A stretch of 64,000 nt of DNA, taken from NCBI GenBank assembly GCA_019636875.1, contig JAHBWR010000001.1:1-64000 (forward strand). The letters are read 5' to 3'. The DNA is from Nitrospira sp. (GTDB lineage Bacteria > Nitrospirota > Nitrospiria > Nitrospirales > Nitrospiraceae). Both the position numbers and the translations under genes were made by a program. Shown here piece after piece: positions 18,373 through 28,049 of this stretch (position 1 is its first letter; each line of letters opens with the position of its first letter). The notes beneath the pieces were generated by a model. It was not told the origin of the DNA. It saw only the letters and a program-made list of their open reading frames with translations, and ran no database searches.

Positions 18373-20059
18373 CATCCGAGGGCAGATCACAGGACTTCGA
18401 GCGAGTCAGGTGGCAGCGGTTGAACGGCTGTACCGGCGTCGAGTCCCAATCGACAAGATCGTGTCATCGGAGCTGGCAAAAGCCATGGCTCAGCTTACCC
18501 TTGACATTCGTCGTCCTCTCGGAGTGTTACTGACCAGAAGAGGTCAGGTTCAAGAAGTGATCGTGGGAACACAGCTGACTCTGTCTTCTACAACGATGAC
18601 GCTGTTCCGAGCGAGCCCTCGATCGCTTCGAGGATTACGCTTCGTCCGTACCCAACTGCATGACCAACCCCTCAGTCAAGAAGTCCTGACGGACCTCGCG
18701 TTTTTGAGGCTGGATTTGGTCGGCATCCTATCCGTTAGGGAGGACGGGCATATAGGGAACATCTACATGGCCCATCTTATGCCTCCTGGTCCTACCGGGC
18801 AATTGTTCAAGGTCCTCAAATCAATTCCTTTCCATAACCTCACGATCCCATTCGACGTCTTCATGAAGGACCTTGAGTCTCAGTTGCAGGTTGCCCGTGC
18901 CCATCACGCGGTAGGCGACGGCAAGGAATCGGCGATCCTGGTGAGTGCTTCTGCGAAGAGCCGGGCCGAGCAAGAAGAATTCTTGCTGGAATTGGCGGAG
19001 CTCGCGACTTCAGCCGATGTGAGGGTGATTGATCGTATCGCTCAACGCACGTCAGATGGGCATCAGCGGTATCTTCTGGGGAGCGGCAAGATGAAGGAGG
19101 TGTTGATCCAGACGCTGCATCGAGGTGCGGATATGGTGATCTTTGATCAAACCTTGTCGCCTGCTCAACTGCGGGCCATCTCGGAAATGACTGATATCAA
19201 GGTTATCGATCGCACACAGCTGATTCTCGACATCTTTGCCCGACGAGCCCATAGTCGTGAGGGGAAGGTACAAGTAGAGCTTGCCCAGTTACGCTATTTA
19301 CTTCCGAGATTGTCGGGAAAAGGTACGCAATTGTCGCGGCTAGGAGGAGGCATTGGAACTCGAGGCCCCGGTGAGACTAAACTGGAAACCGATCGACGGA
19401 GGGTGCGGAATCGTATCACCCATTTGGAGCGAGATCTGGCTCAATTTGAGCGACATCAGGACCAACGACGAGCTCGTCGAGTCCGATACGGACTTCCTGT
19501 CGTGTCGCTTGTGGGCTATACGAACGCCGGCAAGTCCACCCTCCTCAATGTACTGACCAAAAGCCATGTTGCCGCACAAGACCGATTATTTGAGACGCTC
19601 GATACGACCAGCCGACGTCTGCGGTTTCCTGAAGATCGAGAGGTCATCATTACCGATACAGTCGGATTTATTCGAGATCTCCCGCCAGAGCTAGTTGGCG
19701 CCTTCCGGACCACGCTAGATGAATTGCGAGAGGCGGATCTCCTCCTTCATGTCGTCGATATTAATGCGAGAGATATCGAGGTTCAGCTTGCAGCGGTCGA
19801 GGCTATCCTCGATGAGTTGAGGCTTGGTTCCGTGTCGAGATGGCTTGTGTTTAATAAATGCGATCAGGCACCACCGCAGCAGGTCGCAGTGCTGTGCCGG
19901 CGGTTCGGAGCTATTGGAATTTCGGCACTACAGCCCACTACACTGCGTCCTCTTCTCGTTCGACTAGAAACCTACGTGAGATCTCTGTCATCCTCGGTTG
20001 ACCGGACGTGCCAAGTGACTGAACAGGACCATGCGCTGCCGGTTGGGTCTCGTCGCTGA
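18326..20059 (+). CDS. hflX: ribosome-associated GTPase HflX (long form)
   Basis: 577 residues from ATG 18326, overlapping the end of tsaD by 47 bases. HflX motifs are clear: the glycine-rich LSRLGGGIGTRGPGETKLE, then the G domain with GYTNAGKSTLLN, DTVGFIRDLP and NKCD. HflX splits stalled 70S ribosomes under stress. About 190 residues precede the standard HflX N-terminal domain, so this is the longer version; that extension contains the segment VSSELAKAMAQLTLDIRRP. The start could also be TTG 18311. Confidence 0.9.
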   Translation: MSVRVPTPRRRRAISNIRGQITGLRASQVAAVERLYRRRVPIDKIVSSELAKAMAQLTLDIRRPLGVLLTRRGQVQEVIVGTQLTLSSTTMTLFRASPRSLRGLRFVRTQLHDQPLSQEVLTDLAFLRLDLVGILSVREDGHIGNIYMAHLMPPGPTGQLFKVLKSIPFHNLTIPFDVFMKDLESQLQVARAHHAVGDGKESAILVSASAKSRAEQEEFLLELAELATSADVRVIDRIAQRTSDGHQRYLLGSGKMKEVLIQTLHRGADMVIFDQTLSPAQLRAISEMTDIKVIDRTQLILDIFARRAHSREGKVQVELAQLRYLLPRLSGKGTQLSRLGGGIGTRGPGETKLETDRRRVRNRITHLERDLAQFERHQDQRRARRVRYGLPVVSLVGYTNAGKSTLLNVLTKSHVAAQDRLFETLDTTSRRLRFPEDREVIITDTVGFIRDLPPELVGAFRTTLDELREADLLLHVVDINARDIEVQLAAVEAILDELRLGSVSRWLVFNKCDQAPPQQVAVLCRRFGAIGISALQPTTLRPLLVRLETYVRSLSSSVDRTCQVTEQDHALPVGSRR

Positions 20060-20080
20060 CCACTGCAGAATCAGCCTGCT

Positions 20081-20746
20081 GTGACTAGAGCAAAGAACAA
20101 GAAGAAGCAGGTGGTGATGGACCGGGCTAAGCAGATCGCTGAGCGGCTGCATCGTGCTATCACCCTCGCGAAAGTAGAACTGGACCATCGTTCCCCGTGG
20201 GAGCTCCTGGTGGCAACTATTCTGTCAGCCCAGTGCACCGATCAAAGGGTCAACCAAGTGACACCGGCACTGTTCAAACGGTACGCCACTCCTCGTGCTC
20301 TGGCGAACGCAACCGTAAGTGATCTGGAGGAGCTCATCAGATCCACGGGGTTTTACAAAAGCAAGGCGAAGAACTTGATCGGCTGTGCGCATGCCGTTAT
20401 CACGCGATTCGGCGGCGAGGTGCCCGACACAATGGAGGAGCTCACCTCGATTCCCGGTGTCGGTCGTAAAACGGCCAACGTTTTGCTTGGAGCGGCTTTC
20501 GGAAAGCCTGGGATTGTGGTGGATACACATGTGAAGCGGGTGGCTAACCGGTTGTCGATGACTTACTCAAGCAATCCCGAACAAATTGAGCGTGATCTTC
20601 AATCTGTATTCCCTGAAGGCCAGTGGACTAGTGTGTCCCAGCGGTTATTACTGCATGGCCGCTATATATGCCTTGCACGAAAGCCACGCTGCCTTGAATG
20701 TCCGATTGATGACATCTGTGAGTGGGAAGGAAAAGTATCGACATGA
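20081..20746 (+). CDS. nth: endonuclease III
   Basis: 221 residues from GTG. The helix-hairpin-helix IPGVGRKTANVLLG carries the catalytic Lys130, and Asp148 in VVDTHVKRV is the second catalytic residue. The iron-sulfur loop has Cys197, Cys204, Cys207 and Cys213 with the normal C-x6-C-x2-C-x5-C spacing. It is a bifunctional DNA glycosylase/AP lyase that removes oxidised pyrimidines. Its stop overlaps the yicC start (ATGA). Confidence 0.95.
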   Translation: MTRAKNKKKQVVMDRAKQIAERLHRAITLAKVELDHRSPWELLVATILSAQCTDQRVNQVTPALFKRYATPRALANATVSDLEELIRSTGFYKSKAKNLIGCAHAVITRFGGEVPDTMEELTSIPGVGRKTANVLLGAAFGKPGIVVDTHVKRVANRLSMTYSSNPEQIERDLQSVFPEGQWTSVSQRLLLHGRYICLARKPRCLECPIDDICEWEGKVST

Positions 20747-21621
20747 TCACAAGTATGACGGGGTTCGGCCGACAACAGGCGGCATGGTCAGATGGAACCG
20801 TGACGATAGAGGTGAGATCGGTCAATCATCGCTTCCTCGAAACCTCGATTCGACTGCCGAAAACCATGACGAGCTTGGAGGAAGGTTTTAAGAAGACTAT
20901 TCAGCAACATTGTGCGCGTGGGAGAGTCGACCTCACAGTCATCCTGCAGGGAAGTCGAGGTAATGTTCGCTCGCTTCAGGTTGACGTTGGTCTGGCCAAA
21001 CAGTACCATGAAGCGCTTCGTACGCTTCAGCGCACCCTCAAGCTGAAAGGGGTCATTGATATCGGATTAATGGCGGGGTTACGGGATCTGCTTGTGGTTT
21101 CTGAGCAGCCGACCGATGATCGAAAGCTAACCAGATTGGTCGAGAAACTGGGACGTCAGGCCGTTCTGGAAATGGCGAATATGCGAAAGAGGGAGGGAGC
21201 GCTTCTCGCTGAGGATATTCGTGATCGGCTGAAACGATTGCGCGAAGCGACAACGACGGTGTCTGCTCGGGCACCCCTGGTTGCTCAGGAGGCCTTCGAG
21301 CGTATGAAGGTCCGTGTCGAGAAACTATTAGGTGACTCTATCCCAGACGTCCCTCGACTCAATCAGGAACTGGCCTTATACGCCGATCGGTGTGACATTA
21401 TGGAAGAATTGGTCAGATTAAACGCGCATATGATACAGTTTGACGATACTATCCAACGTGCGGAACCGGTCGGCAAGACATTGGATTTTCTTCTTCAGGA
21501 AATGAGCCGTGAAGTCAACACGATTGGATCTAAAGCGAATGACGTCACAATCACCGCGGAAGTTGTCATCATGAAAACCGAGCTCGAACGTCTACGTGAA
21601 CAAATGCAAAATGTCGAATGA
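20743..21621 (+). CDS. yicC: YicC/YloC family endoribonuclease
   Basis: 292 residues from ATG 20743, beginning with the family hallmark MITSMTGFGR. The C-terminal block with EEMSREVNTIGSKAND-like residues (QEMSREVNTIGSKAND) is the conserved DUF1732 end. Members are endoribonucleases, and the gene is commonly next to gmk and rpoZ, as here. It overlaps nth and gmk by four bases at each end, so the three are translationally coupled. Confidence 0.93.
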   Translation: MITSMTGFGRQQAAWSDGTVTIEVRSVNHRFLETSIRLPKTMTSLEEGFKKTIQQHCARGRVDLTVILQGSRGNVRSLQVDVGLAKQYHEALRTLQRTLKLKGVIDIGLMAGLRDLLVVSEQPTDDRKLTRLVEKLGRQAVLEMANMRKREGALLAEDIRDRLKRLREATTTVSARAPLVAQEAFERMKVRVEKLLGDSIPDVPRLNQELALYADRCDIMEELVRLNAHMIQFDDTIQRAEPVGKTLDFLLQEMSREVNTIGSKANDVTITAEVVIMKTELERLREQMQNVE

Positions 21622-22334
21622 GTACCGTGATGTCCCCAGATAGCCACTCATCCACCTCAACGGAAAACTGTCAGGTTTCAGACCGTCGGGGAATCCTGTA
21701 CATCGTCTCAGCACCGTCTGGTGCAGGAAAGACGACGCTGTGCAAGCAGATCATCACGTCTGTGCCTGCGATTTGGCATTCCGTCTCGTTTACGACCAGG
21801 CAGCCTCGTCCTGGAGAAGAAGACGGACGTGACTACTTCTTCGTCGATGAGAACGTATTTCAAGGTATGGTTGCCCGAAACGAGTTTTTAGAATATGCCC
21901 ATGTCTACAGCCATTGGTATGGGACCCCGCGGAAGCCTCTGATGGAGCAGATGGAAGCGGGGGTTGATGTGTTGCTTGAGATTGACGTGCAGGGCGCCCT
22001 CCAGCTAAAGAAGGGTTTTGATGATGCGGTCTGCATTTTTATTTTACCTCCGTCTTTGGACATCCTACGGAGTCGATTGCAAAATCGAAAGTCAGACTCT
22101 CCCGAAGAAATTGTTCGCCGATTGAGGAAGGTGAAAGAAGAGATATGGTGTTTCCGGGAGTACGACTACATCGTGCGGAACGATGATCTCACTCGGTCTC
22201 TTCTCGATCTACAGAGTATTGTGTTAGCCGAACGTCTCAGGACCAAGCGGTTAGATATGCGTTGGTTTGAGCAGAATTTTATCCGCGAGAAGAATGTCGA
22301 AGCAGGAGAACGGGAGCCATCAACCACTTCATAG
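21618..22334 (+). CDS. gmk: guanylate kinase
   Basis: 238 residues. The P-loop SAPSGAGKTTLCK, the GMP-binding SFTTRQPRPGEEDGRDYFFV and EIDVQGALQLK are diagnostic. It phosphorylates GMP to GDP. A ~25-residue Ser/Thr-rich N-terminal extension precedes the domain, and a second possible start (ATG 21630) would shorten it slightly. Part of the yicC-gmk-rpoZ-coaBC block. Confidence 0.95.
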   Translation: MSTVMSPDSHSSTSTENCQVSDRRGILYIVSAPSGAGKTTLCKQIITSVPAIWHSVSFTTRQPRPGEEDGRDYFFVDENVFQGMVARNEFLEYAHVYSHWYGTPRKPLMEQMEAGVDVLLEIDVQGALQLKKGFDDAVCIFILPPSLDILRSRLQNRKSDSPEEIVRRLRKVKEEIWCFREYDYIVRNDDLTRSLLDLQSIVLAERLRTKRLDMRWFEQNFIREKNVEAGEREPSTTS

Positions 22335-22351
22335 CAGGAGCAAGGTGAATT

Positions 22352-22711
22352 ATGATCGATATGCTGAGCTTATTGCCGCAGTACACGACCGATGAATTTG
22401 ATTCTCGCCATCGCTTGGTAATCGTTGCGTCGCAACGTGCAAAACATCTCACCCAAGGAGCCAAGTCGGCCGTGTCCTCTCGATTTACGAAAGAAACCAC
22501 CATTGCTCTTGATGAGGTGTTGAGGGGGCATTCCCGCTACCTCACTGGCAAGGAAGCGCGCGATGCGATGAAGGAAGCCAAGCGCGGGAAAGAGGGAGAA
22601 ACCGAGCGCATCGCGATGATGACGGGAGAAGATGCGCGCGAAATCAAGAAGGAACTCAGCGTGTACGTCGATGACACCGCCCAACCTGCTGTGACGCCGA
22701 CCGAGGAGTAG
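22352..22711 (+). CDS. rpoZ: RNA polymerase omega subunit
   Basis: 119 residues following gmk by 17 bases, with AGGTG before the start. The N-terminal half carries the omega motif RLVIVASQRAKHLTQGAK, and the middle part ALDEVLRG matches the conserved C-terminal end of omega. The last ~50 residues are a charged, variable tail. Omega helps assemble RNA polymerase and is part of the ppGpp site in some bacteria. The gmk-rpoZ-coaBC order supports the call. Confidence 0.85.
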   Translation: MIDMLSLLPQYTTDEFDSRHRLVIVASQRAKHLTQGAKSAVSSRFTKETTIALDEVLRGHSRYLTGKEARDAMKEAKRGKEGETERIAMMTGEDAREIKKELSVYVDDTAQPAVTPTEE

Positions 22712-22715
22712 AGAT

Positions 22716-23960
22716 TTGGACGAGGCACGATTCGTTACGCATCTATCGGGCAAGCGGATTGTTCTGGGAGTGACTGGGAGCATCGCTGCCTATAAAGCGG
22801 TGAGCGTGCTTCGAACCTTGCGGTGTGCGGGGGCCTCCGTGTCTGTGGTGATGACCAAGGCCGCGACGAAGTTTGTTACGCCTCTCACATTTGAGGTTCT
22901 GTCAGGGGAGCGAGTGGTCACCGATCTTTTCGACGCTCATGAACCGATGGCCCACCTGATGATTCCGGAGCGCGCTGATGTGATGCTTGTGGCACCTGCA
23001 ACAGCAAACTTTCTGGCAAGAGCCGCTCTTGGGCTTGCCGACGATGTGTTAACCACAATGCTGTTAAGTGTTCGCTGTCCAATCATTGTCGCTCCTGCGA
23101 TGGATGGGGATATGTGGACACACCCTTCGGTCGTTCAGCATGTACAGACGCTTCGATCTCGTGGGGTCGTGGTACTCGATCCTGAAGTTGGACCACTCGC
23201 CTCAGGGCAGATTGCGCAAGGGCGGTTATCCGAGGAGCCCAAAATTGTTGCAGCAGTTGATAGCGTGCTGGCTTCACGATGCGATTGGCAAAATGAAGTC
23301 GTCCTCGTCTCCGCGGGCCCAACACAGGAGTCGATCGATCCTGTTCGTTTTCTTTCCAATCGTTCGTCGGGAAAGATGGGATATGCGATTGCTGCCGCTG
23401 CCAAGGCCCGTGGCGCAGAGGTGATCTTAGTGTCAGGCCCCTCATCCTTGAGTCTCGAGCCGGGAATTACCACGGTCCGCGTGAACACTGCTGCAGAAAT
23501 GGCGGATGCCTTATGCCGACATTTTTCTACCTGTACCGTTCTAATTATGGCCGCAGCCGTCTCAGACTTTCGTCCCAAACAATCGTTCGTACAGAAGGTG
23601 AAGAAGCAGGGGAAAACTGACATGGTTCTTGAGCTTGAAGCAACGCCTGATATCCTCGCGATGCTCTCTGCGCGTCGAACCTCGCAAATCATGGTGGGAT
23701 TTGCTGCAGAAACGGAGCATATGGTGTCCCATGCGACAGACAAGTTGAACGCGAAGGGACTGGATCTCATTGTGGCCAATGATGTGACCCAAACAGGAGG
23801 GGGATTCGGCAGTGATGACAATGCGGCGATCATTCTCTCGGCGAGAGGCGAACAGCGAGACTTGGGGTTGATGTCCAAGCGTCGGTTAGCCGACGAAATC
23901 TTAACCGCGGTGCACGAACTGTGTCGAGTCAGGCCTTGTCAAAAAGTTTCAGTGGAATGA
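22716..23960 (+). CDS. coaBC: bifunctional phosphopantothenoylcysteine decarboxylase / phosphopantothenate-cysteine ligase
   Basis: 414 residues, apparently from TTG 22716, four bases after rpoZ. The CoaC half shows VLGVTGSIAAYKA, PATANFLARAALGLADD and APAMDGDMW. The CoaB half shows SAGPTQESIDPVRFLSNRSSGKMGYAIA and MAAAVSDFRP. The two activities carry out consecutive steps of coenzyme A synthesis. The stop overlaps the next start (ATGA). Confidence 0.95.
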   Translation: MDEARFVTHLSGKRIVLGVTGSIAAYKAVSVLRTLRCAGASVSVVMTKAATKFVTPLTFEVLSGERVVTDLFDAHEPMAHLMIPERADVMLVAPATANFLARAALGLADDVLTTMLLSVRCPIIVAPAMDGDMWTHPSVVQHVQTLRSRGVVVLDPEVGPLASGQIAQGRLSEEPKIVAAVDSVLASRCDWQNEVVLVSAGPTQESIDPVRFLSNRSSGKMGYAIAAAAKARGAEVILVSGPSSLSLEPGITTVRVNTAAEMADALCRHFSTCTVLIMAAAVSDFRPKQSFVQKVKKQGKTDMVLELEATPDILAMLSARRTSQIMVGFAAETEHMVSHATDKLNAKGLDLIVANDVTQTGGGFGSDDNAAIILSARGEQRDLGLMSKRRLADEILTAVHELCRVRPCQKVSVE

Positions 23961-24724
23961 GCAGGGAAATGGCTTCCGGATCCAAAAAGACGAATAATGC
24001 AGCGGAAATTGACCGGTTGGCGCTGGCATTTGCCAAGGAGCCGGGATCAAAGGCGTTTATTCCGTTGGCGGAGGAATATGGAAAAGCCGCCATGTGGGAA
24101 GAGGCTGCTGCAGTTCTTGAAGATGGATTGAAGACCTATCCAGGCTTTATCACCGCTATGGTGGCCCTCGGCCGTGCCTACGACCATATGAATCAGCCTG
24201 TGAAAGCCCAAGCGATTCTCGAAGAAGCCATAAAGCTGAGCCCTGAGAATCTACGGGCTCATCGGACCTTGGCCAAGCTGTATGCCGCCCAGGGGGCGAA
24301 CGACGCAGCAATCCAATCCTGCAATGTCATTCTGGCATTGCACCCACAGGATCAAGAAGCGCTGGCTTTACGAGCTGGGCTCGAGGTGCCGCTGGAATCA
24401 GGAGCAACAAAGACGGAGGGACCGGCTCCTGATCAACGATCGAACACCGCGGCTTCTGATTCTGGTAGCAGGGAGTCACGATCCTCTGTCAAAGGTGGTC
24501 CACTATTGGTCAAGGCCAACGAAGCAGATGGTCTACATAGCCACCGTATATCTCAGGGAGACACGAGTACTCATTCCCGTCCTCGCGAGGCGCTTCGCCA
24601 GGAGAACCCACAACGAGGCAGCAGCGCAGTCGTTCTGAAATTAGAGCAGTGGCTCCGTTCAATTCAGGCCCGTCGTCATGACTCCCAGCACTGTTCGAAC
24701 CCACCCACAAAAGCCTCTACGTGA
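23957..24724 (+). CDS. TPR-repeat protein
   Basis: 255 residues from ATG 23957, which overlaps coaBC by four bases. Two to three tetratricopeptide repeats are visible between about residues 25 and 130 (for example ITAMVALGRAYDHMNQPVKA and LRAHRTLAKLYAAQGANDAA). The C-terminal half is polar, Ser/Gly/Arg-rich and probably disordered. TPR proteins are binding scaffolds and no partner can be named. There is no signal peptide. Confidence 0.8.
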   Translation: MSREMASGSKKTNNAAEIDRLALAFAKEPGSKAFIPLAEEYGKAAMWEEAAAVLEDGLKTYPGFITAMVALGRAYDHMNQPVKAQAILEEAIKLSPENLRAHRTLAKLYAAQGANDAAIQSCNVILALHPQDQEALALRAGLEVPLESGATKTEGPAPDQRSNTAASDSGSRESRSSVKGGPLLVKANEADGLHSHRISQGDTSTHSRPREALRQENPQRGSSAVVLKLEQWLRSIQARRHDSQHCSNPPTKAST

Positions 24725-24807
24725 CTCGACTGTTTGACCCCTAGAATCTGGACTGCTAGAATGCCTCGTTCAGCCCGATGGTGTGTGCGTGAGGTTTCAT
24801 ACGAAAC

Positions 24808-25290
24808 ATGCTGCGGATTTTGGTGCTACATGGTCCCAACCTCAATCTACTAGGCAGTCGGGAAGAGTCGATCTACGGTACCGAGACGCTCGAGATGATC
24901 GACAGCTCTCTTCATAAACTGAGTGGTGAGCTCGGAGTCGAGCTTGTCATCCACCAGTCGAATCTTGAAGGGGAATTGGTCAACTGGGTTCAGGAGGCGC
25001 GCCATGGGTATCATGGCATCATCATCAATCCGGCGGCCTACACTCATACGAGTGTCGCCATACGAGATGCGCTTGCGGCCGTGAATCTACCGACCGTCGA
25101 AGTACACTTATCAAATATTTATCGGCGGGAGGAGTTCAGACAGCATTCATACGTGTCAGGGGTTGCGTTAGGCCAGATCGCCGGTTTTGGCCCCAGTGGA
25201 TATCGGCTGGCGCTCAGGGGATTGTATGAGTACATCACTGATACGGGTGCGAAGGGGTCGCCAGGCAGTCATCGTGCGGCTCCTAAGTAG
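24808..25290 (+). CDS. aroQ: type II 3-dehydroquinate dehydratase
   Basis: 160 residues with [17 protein letters not shown] (catalytic Tyr23), [15 protein letters not shown] and [15 protein letters not shown]. It removes water from 3-dehydroquinate in the shikimate pathway as a cytoplasmic dodecamer. aroQ-efp-accB-accC is a familiar gene order and is complete here. Confidence 0.95.
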   Translation: MLRILVLHGPNLNLLGSREESIYGTETLEMIDSSLHKLSGELGVELVIHQSNLEGELVNWVQEARHGYHGIIINPAAYTHTSVAIRDALAAVNLPTVEVHLSNIYRREEFRQHSYVSGVALGQIAGFGPSGYRLALRGLYEYITDTGAKGSPGSHRAAPK

Positions 25291-25349
25291 ACTTCGTGTT
25301 CAGTCATGCAATCACTGAATGGAGCGTGTGTAATCGAAGGGAGTGAAGA

Positions 25350-25910
25350 GTGATCTCTACGGTTGATTTTCGCAGTGGCGTTCGGTTGATGGTTGAAGGG
25401 GAACCTTTCTATATTGTCGATTTTCAACATGTCAAGCCTGGCAAGGGCGGGGCATTTGTCCGTACCAAATTGAAGAGTTATCTCTCTGGGAATGTATTGG
25501 ACCGAACGTTTCGATCGGGCGAACGGTTTGAAGAACCTGACCTCGAAGAACGGGACATGCAGTTTCTCTACGCGTCCGGTGAGTCCTATACACTGATGGA
25601 TACAGAATCCTATGAGCAGCTCACCTTTGAAAAAAACCAGTTGGGTGAGAATGCGGACCTGCTCAAGGAAAATATGGTTGTGAAGATTCTTATCTACGAG
25701 CATCGTCCCATCGCGGTCGAGTTGCCGAATTTTATTGAGCTGAAAGTAGTTGATGCCGAACCAGGAGTGCGGGGGGATACCGCATCTGGTGGGACTAAAC
25801 CGGCAGTCGTTGAAACGGGAGCTACGATCAAAGTACCCTTATACCTGGAGGTTGGTACTACAATTCGGATTGACACGCGCACTAGGTCCTATGTGGAGCG
25901 AGTCCGGTGA
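25350..25910 (+). CDS. efp: translation elongation factor P
   Basis: 186 residues from GTG 25350, preceded by GAAGGGAG. The tip loop [12 protein letters not shown] presents Lys32 at the position modified in other EF-P proteins, so a lysine-type rather than arginine-type EF-P. EF-P relieves ribosome stalling at polyproline. No epmA/epmB is in the window. The stop overlaps accB (GTGA). Confidence 0.95.
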   Translation: MISTVDFRSGVRLMVEGEPFYIVDFQHVKPGKGGAFVRTKLKSYLSGNVLDRTFRSGERFEEPDLEERDMQFLYASGESYTLMDTESYEQLTFEKNQLGENADLLKENMVVKILIYEHRPIAVELPNFIELKVVDAEPGVRGDTASGGTKPAVVETGATIKVPLYLEVGTTIRIDTRTRSYVERVR

Positions 25911-26458
25911 AGCGTCGTCGATCAAACGTCAAGGCTCGCCGGATCGTGATGCCGGAGATCGCAAACGAGCCAATCCCCGAGGCCTCATTGACCGGAGGGT
26001 CCGGAAAACAAATTCAAGAACTGATCGATCTGCTCCGCCGGAACAACCTGACCGAGCTTGAGTTTGAATCCCACGGGACCCGCATCCGTGTGAGGCACGA
26101 AGCTCCTGTTAAGGCTACCACAACTGTGGTTCAAGAGTCGGTTCCTACCTCGCCACAACAACCAACACATTCCGCCTCCACGACGACTTCGGTTCCTGAA
26201 ACGGCTATCGGTTTCCTCACGGTCACCTCTCCCATTGTCGGTACGTTCTATCGGTCGCCTTCTCCTGACGCCGATGCGTATGTTGAAGAGGGGGATTCGG
26301 TCAAAAAAGGCCAAGTGCTGTGCATTGTTGAGGCCATGAAGCTGATGAATGAGATTGAGTCTGAAGTGGACGGCCGTATCGTGAAGATCCTGGTTGAGAA
26401 TACAAAATCCGTGGAATACGGTCAGGCCCTTTTTCTCATCGACCCCAAAGCTGTGTAA
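25907..26458 (+). CDS. accB: biotin carboxyl carrier protein of acetyl-CoA carboxylase
   Basis: 183 residues. The C-terminal biotinyl domain has [10 protein letters not shown] with the biotin-accepting Lys145, and the thumb-type [16 protein letters not shown] Pro/Thr/Ser-rich linker (about 65-100) joins it to the N-terminal domain. GTG 25907 overlaps efp. An in-frame ATG at residue 15 would remove a very basic leader and is a plausible alternative start. Confidence 0.95.
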   Translation: MKRRRSNVKARRIVMPEIANEPIPEASLTGGSGKQIQELIDLLRRNNLTELEFESHGTRIRVRHEAPVKATTTVVQESVPTSPQQPTHSASTTTSVPETAIGFLTVTSPIVGTFYRSPSPDADAYVEEGDSVKKGQVLCIVEAMKLMNEIESEVDGRIVKILVENTKSVEYGQALFLIDPKAV

Positions 26459-26505
26459 ATAGGTTATTCTCACGTCAATCCTCACCCATGTGTCGGAGTT
26501 GAGTC

Positions 26506-27846
26506 GTGTTCAAGAGAGTATTAGTCGCTAATCGCGGAGAAATCGCACTGCGAGTCATACGAGCGTGCAGAGAGCTCGGTATCGAGACTGTCGCCATTCA
26601 TTCAGAAGCCGATGCCTCGGGTTTGCACGTTCGAGCGGCTGACGCAAAGGTGTGTGTTGGGCCTGCCGATTCGTCCTTAAGCTACCGGAATATTCCCAAC
26701 GTCCTCAGTGCTGCTGAGATCACGGGAGTCGATGCGATTCATCCTGGGTATGGATTTCTATCTGAGAATGCTCATTTCGCAGAGGTCTGTGAGTCTATCG
26801 GCATAAAATTTATCGGTCCCAGTTCCGAGAATATCGCCCTGCTGGGTGATAAGGCGAAAGCACGGGAGATCGTGGCAAAACGAGGTCTCCCTGTCACACC
26901 AGGCAGCCCAGGAGAGTTGCGCAGTGAAGAAGAGGCGTTGCAGGCTGCCAAGCAAATAGGCTTTCCCGTCATCATTAAGGCAATTGCTGGAGGAGGCGGT
27001 CGGGGGATGCGCGTCGTCAGTCGAGTCGAGGATTTAAGCCGAGCATTTCAGGCTGCTCAGGCTGAGGCGAAGTCGACGTTTGGCAATGATGGTGTCTACC
27101 TCGAACGCTATTTTTTGGAACCGCGACATATTGAAGTGCAAATCATGGCGGACCAGCACGGGCGGGTCGTCCATCTAGGAGAACGGGACTGTTCGATTCA
27201 GCGCCGGCATCAGAAGCTGGTTGAGGAGACACCGTCACCTGTCGTCGATGAGAAGCTTCGTCGGGAAATGGGACGGGTTGCGATTGAAGCCGTCAAGGCA
27301 GCCCAGTACCGAAATGTTGGAACAGTTGAATTTCTGCTCGATAAGGACAAGAACTTCTACTTTATGGAAGTCAACACTCGGATTCAGGTTGAGCATCCGA
27401 TCACGGAGATGGTAACGGGGATTGATCTCATTAAGGAACAAATCCGTCTTGCCGCAGGTCATCCTCTTGCGATCCGACAGCAAGATGTAGTCCTCACGGG
27501 CCATAGTATCGAGTGTCGTATTAATGCTGAGGACCCGGAGAAATTTACCCCATCCCCCGGCACGATCACGAGGTATGGTCCGCCTGGAGGGTTCGGAGTT
27601 CGTGTTGACTCAGCCATGGAATCAGGCTCAACGGTCGTACCGTATTACGACTCGATGATCGCCAAGCTGATTACACATGGCCGCGATCGGCAGGAGTCCA
27701 TGGCACGTATGAAACGTGCGCTGGGTGAATTCACGATCGAAGGCATCAAGACGACCATCCCACTGCATCATCGGATTCTTGAGGATCCTGACTTTCAGAA
27801 GGGGCACGTGTCGACGACGTTTCTTGAACGATTTCTCGCCAGGTAG
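26506..27846 (+). CDS. accC: biotin carboxylase subunit of acetyl-CoA carboxylase
   Basis: 446 residues from GTG. It has the ATP-grasp signatures [45 protein letters not shown] and the N-terminal [21 protein letters not shown]. It carboxylates the biotin on AccB in the first committed step of fatty-acid synthesis. The length is normal. About 200 bases without a gene separate it from the exporter genes. Confidence 0.96.
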   Translation: MFKRVLVANRGEIALRVIRACRELGIETVAIHSEADASGLHVRAADAKVCVGPADSSLSYRNIPNVLSAAEITGVDAIHPGYGFLSENAHFAEVCESIGIKFIGPSSENIALLGDKAKAREIVAKRGLPVTPGSPGELRSEEEALQAAKQIGFPVIIKAIAGGGGRGMRVVSRVEDLSRAFQAAQAEAKSTFGNDGVYLERYFLEPRHIEVQIMADQHGRVVHLGERDCSIQRRHQKLVEETPSPVVDEKLRREMGRVAIEAVKAAQYRNVGTVEFLLDKDKNFYFMEVNTRIQVEHPITEMVTGIDLIKEQIRLAAGHPLAIRQQDVVLTGHSIECRINAEDPEKFTPSPGTITRYGPPGGFGVRVDSAMESGSTVVPYYDSMIAKLITHGRDRQESMARMKRALGEFTIEGIKTTIPLHHRILEDPDFQKGHVSTTFLERFLAR

Positions 27847-28049
27847 ATCCACAACCTCAGTTCACACCGTCTGACGGCAGATTCTTTCCTTCCTGAAGGG
27901 TTCTGATTCCTTGGTGTGTGATTGAAGCCATGATAGGCTAGCCCAAACCAGAGATGAACAGCGTGGTCGCTTCGTACCGATACAGAGGTGATTCTCTCCG
28001 GTCTTCTTGATAGGATGGATCTATCTTTCGAGGGTGCTGCATCGAACGT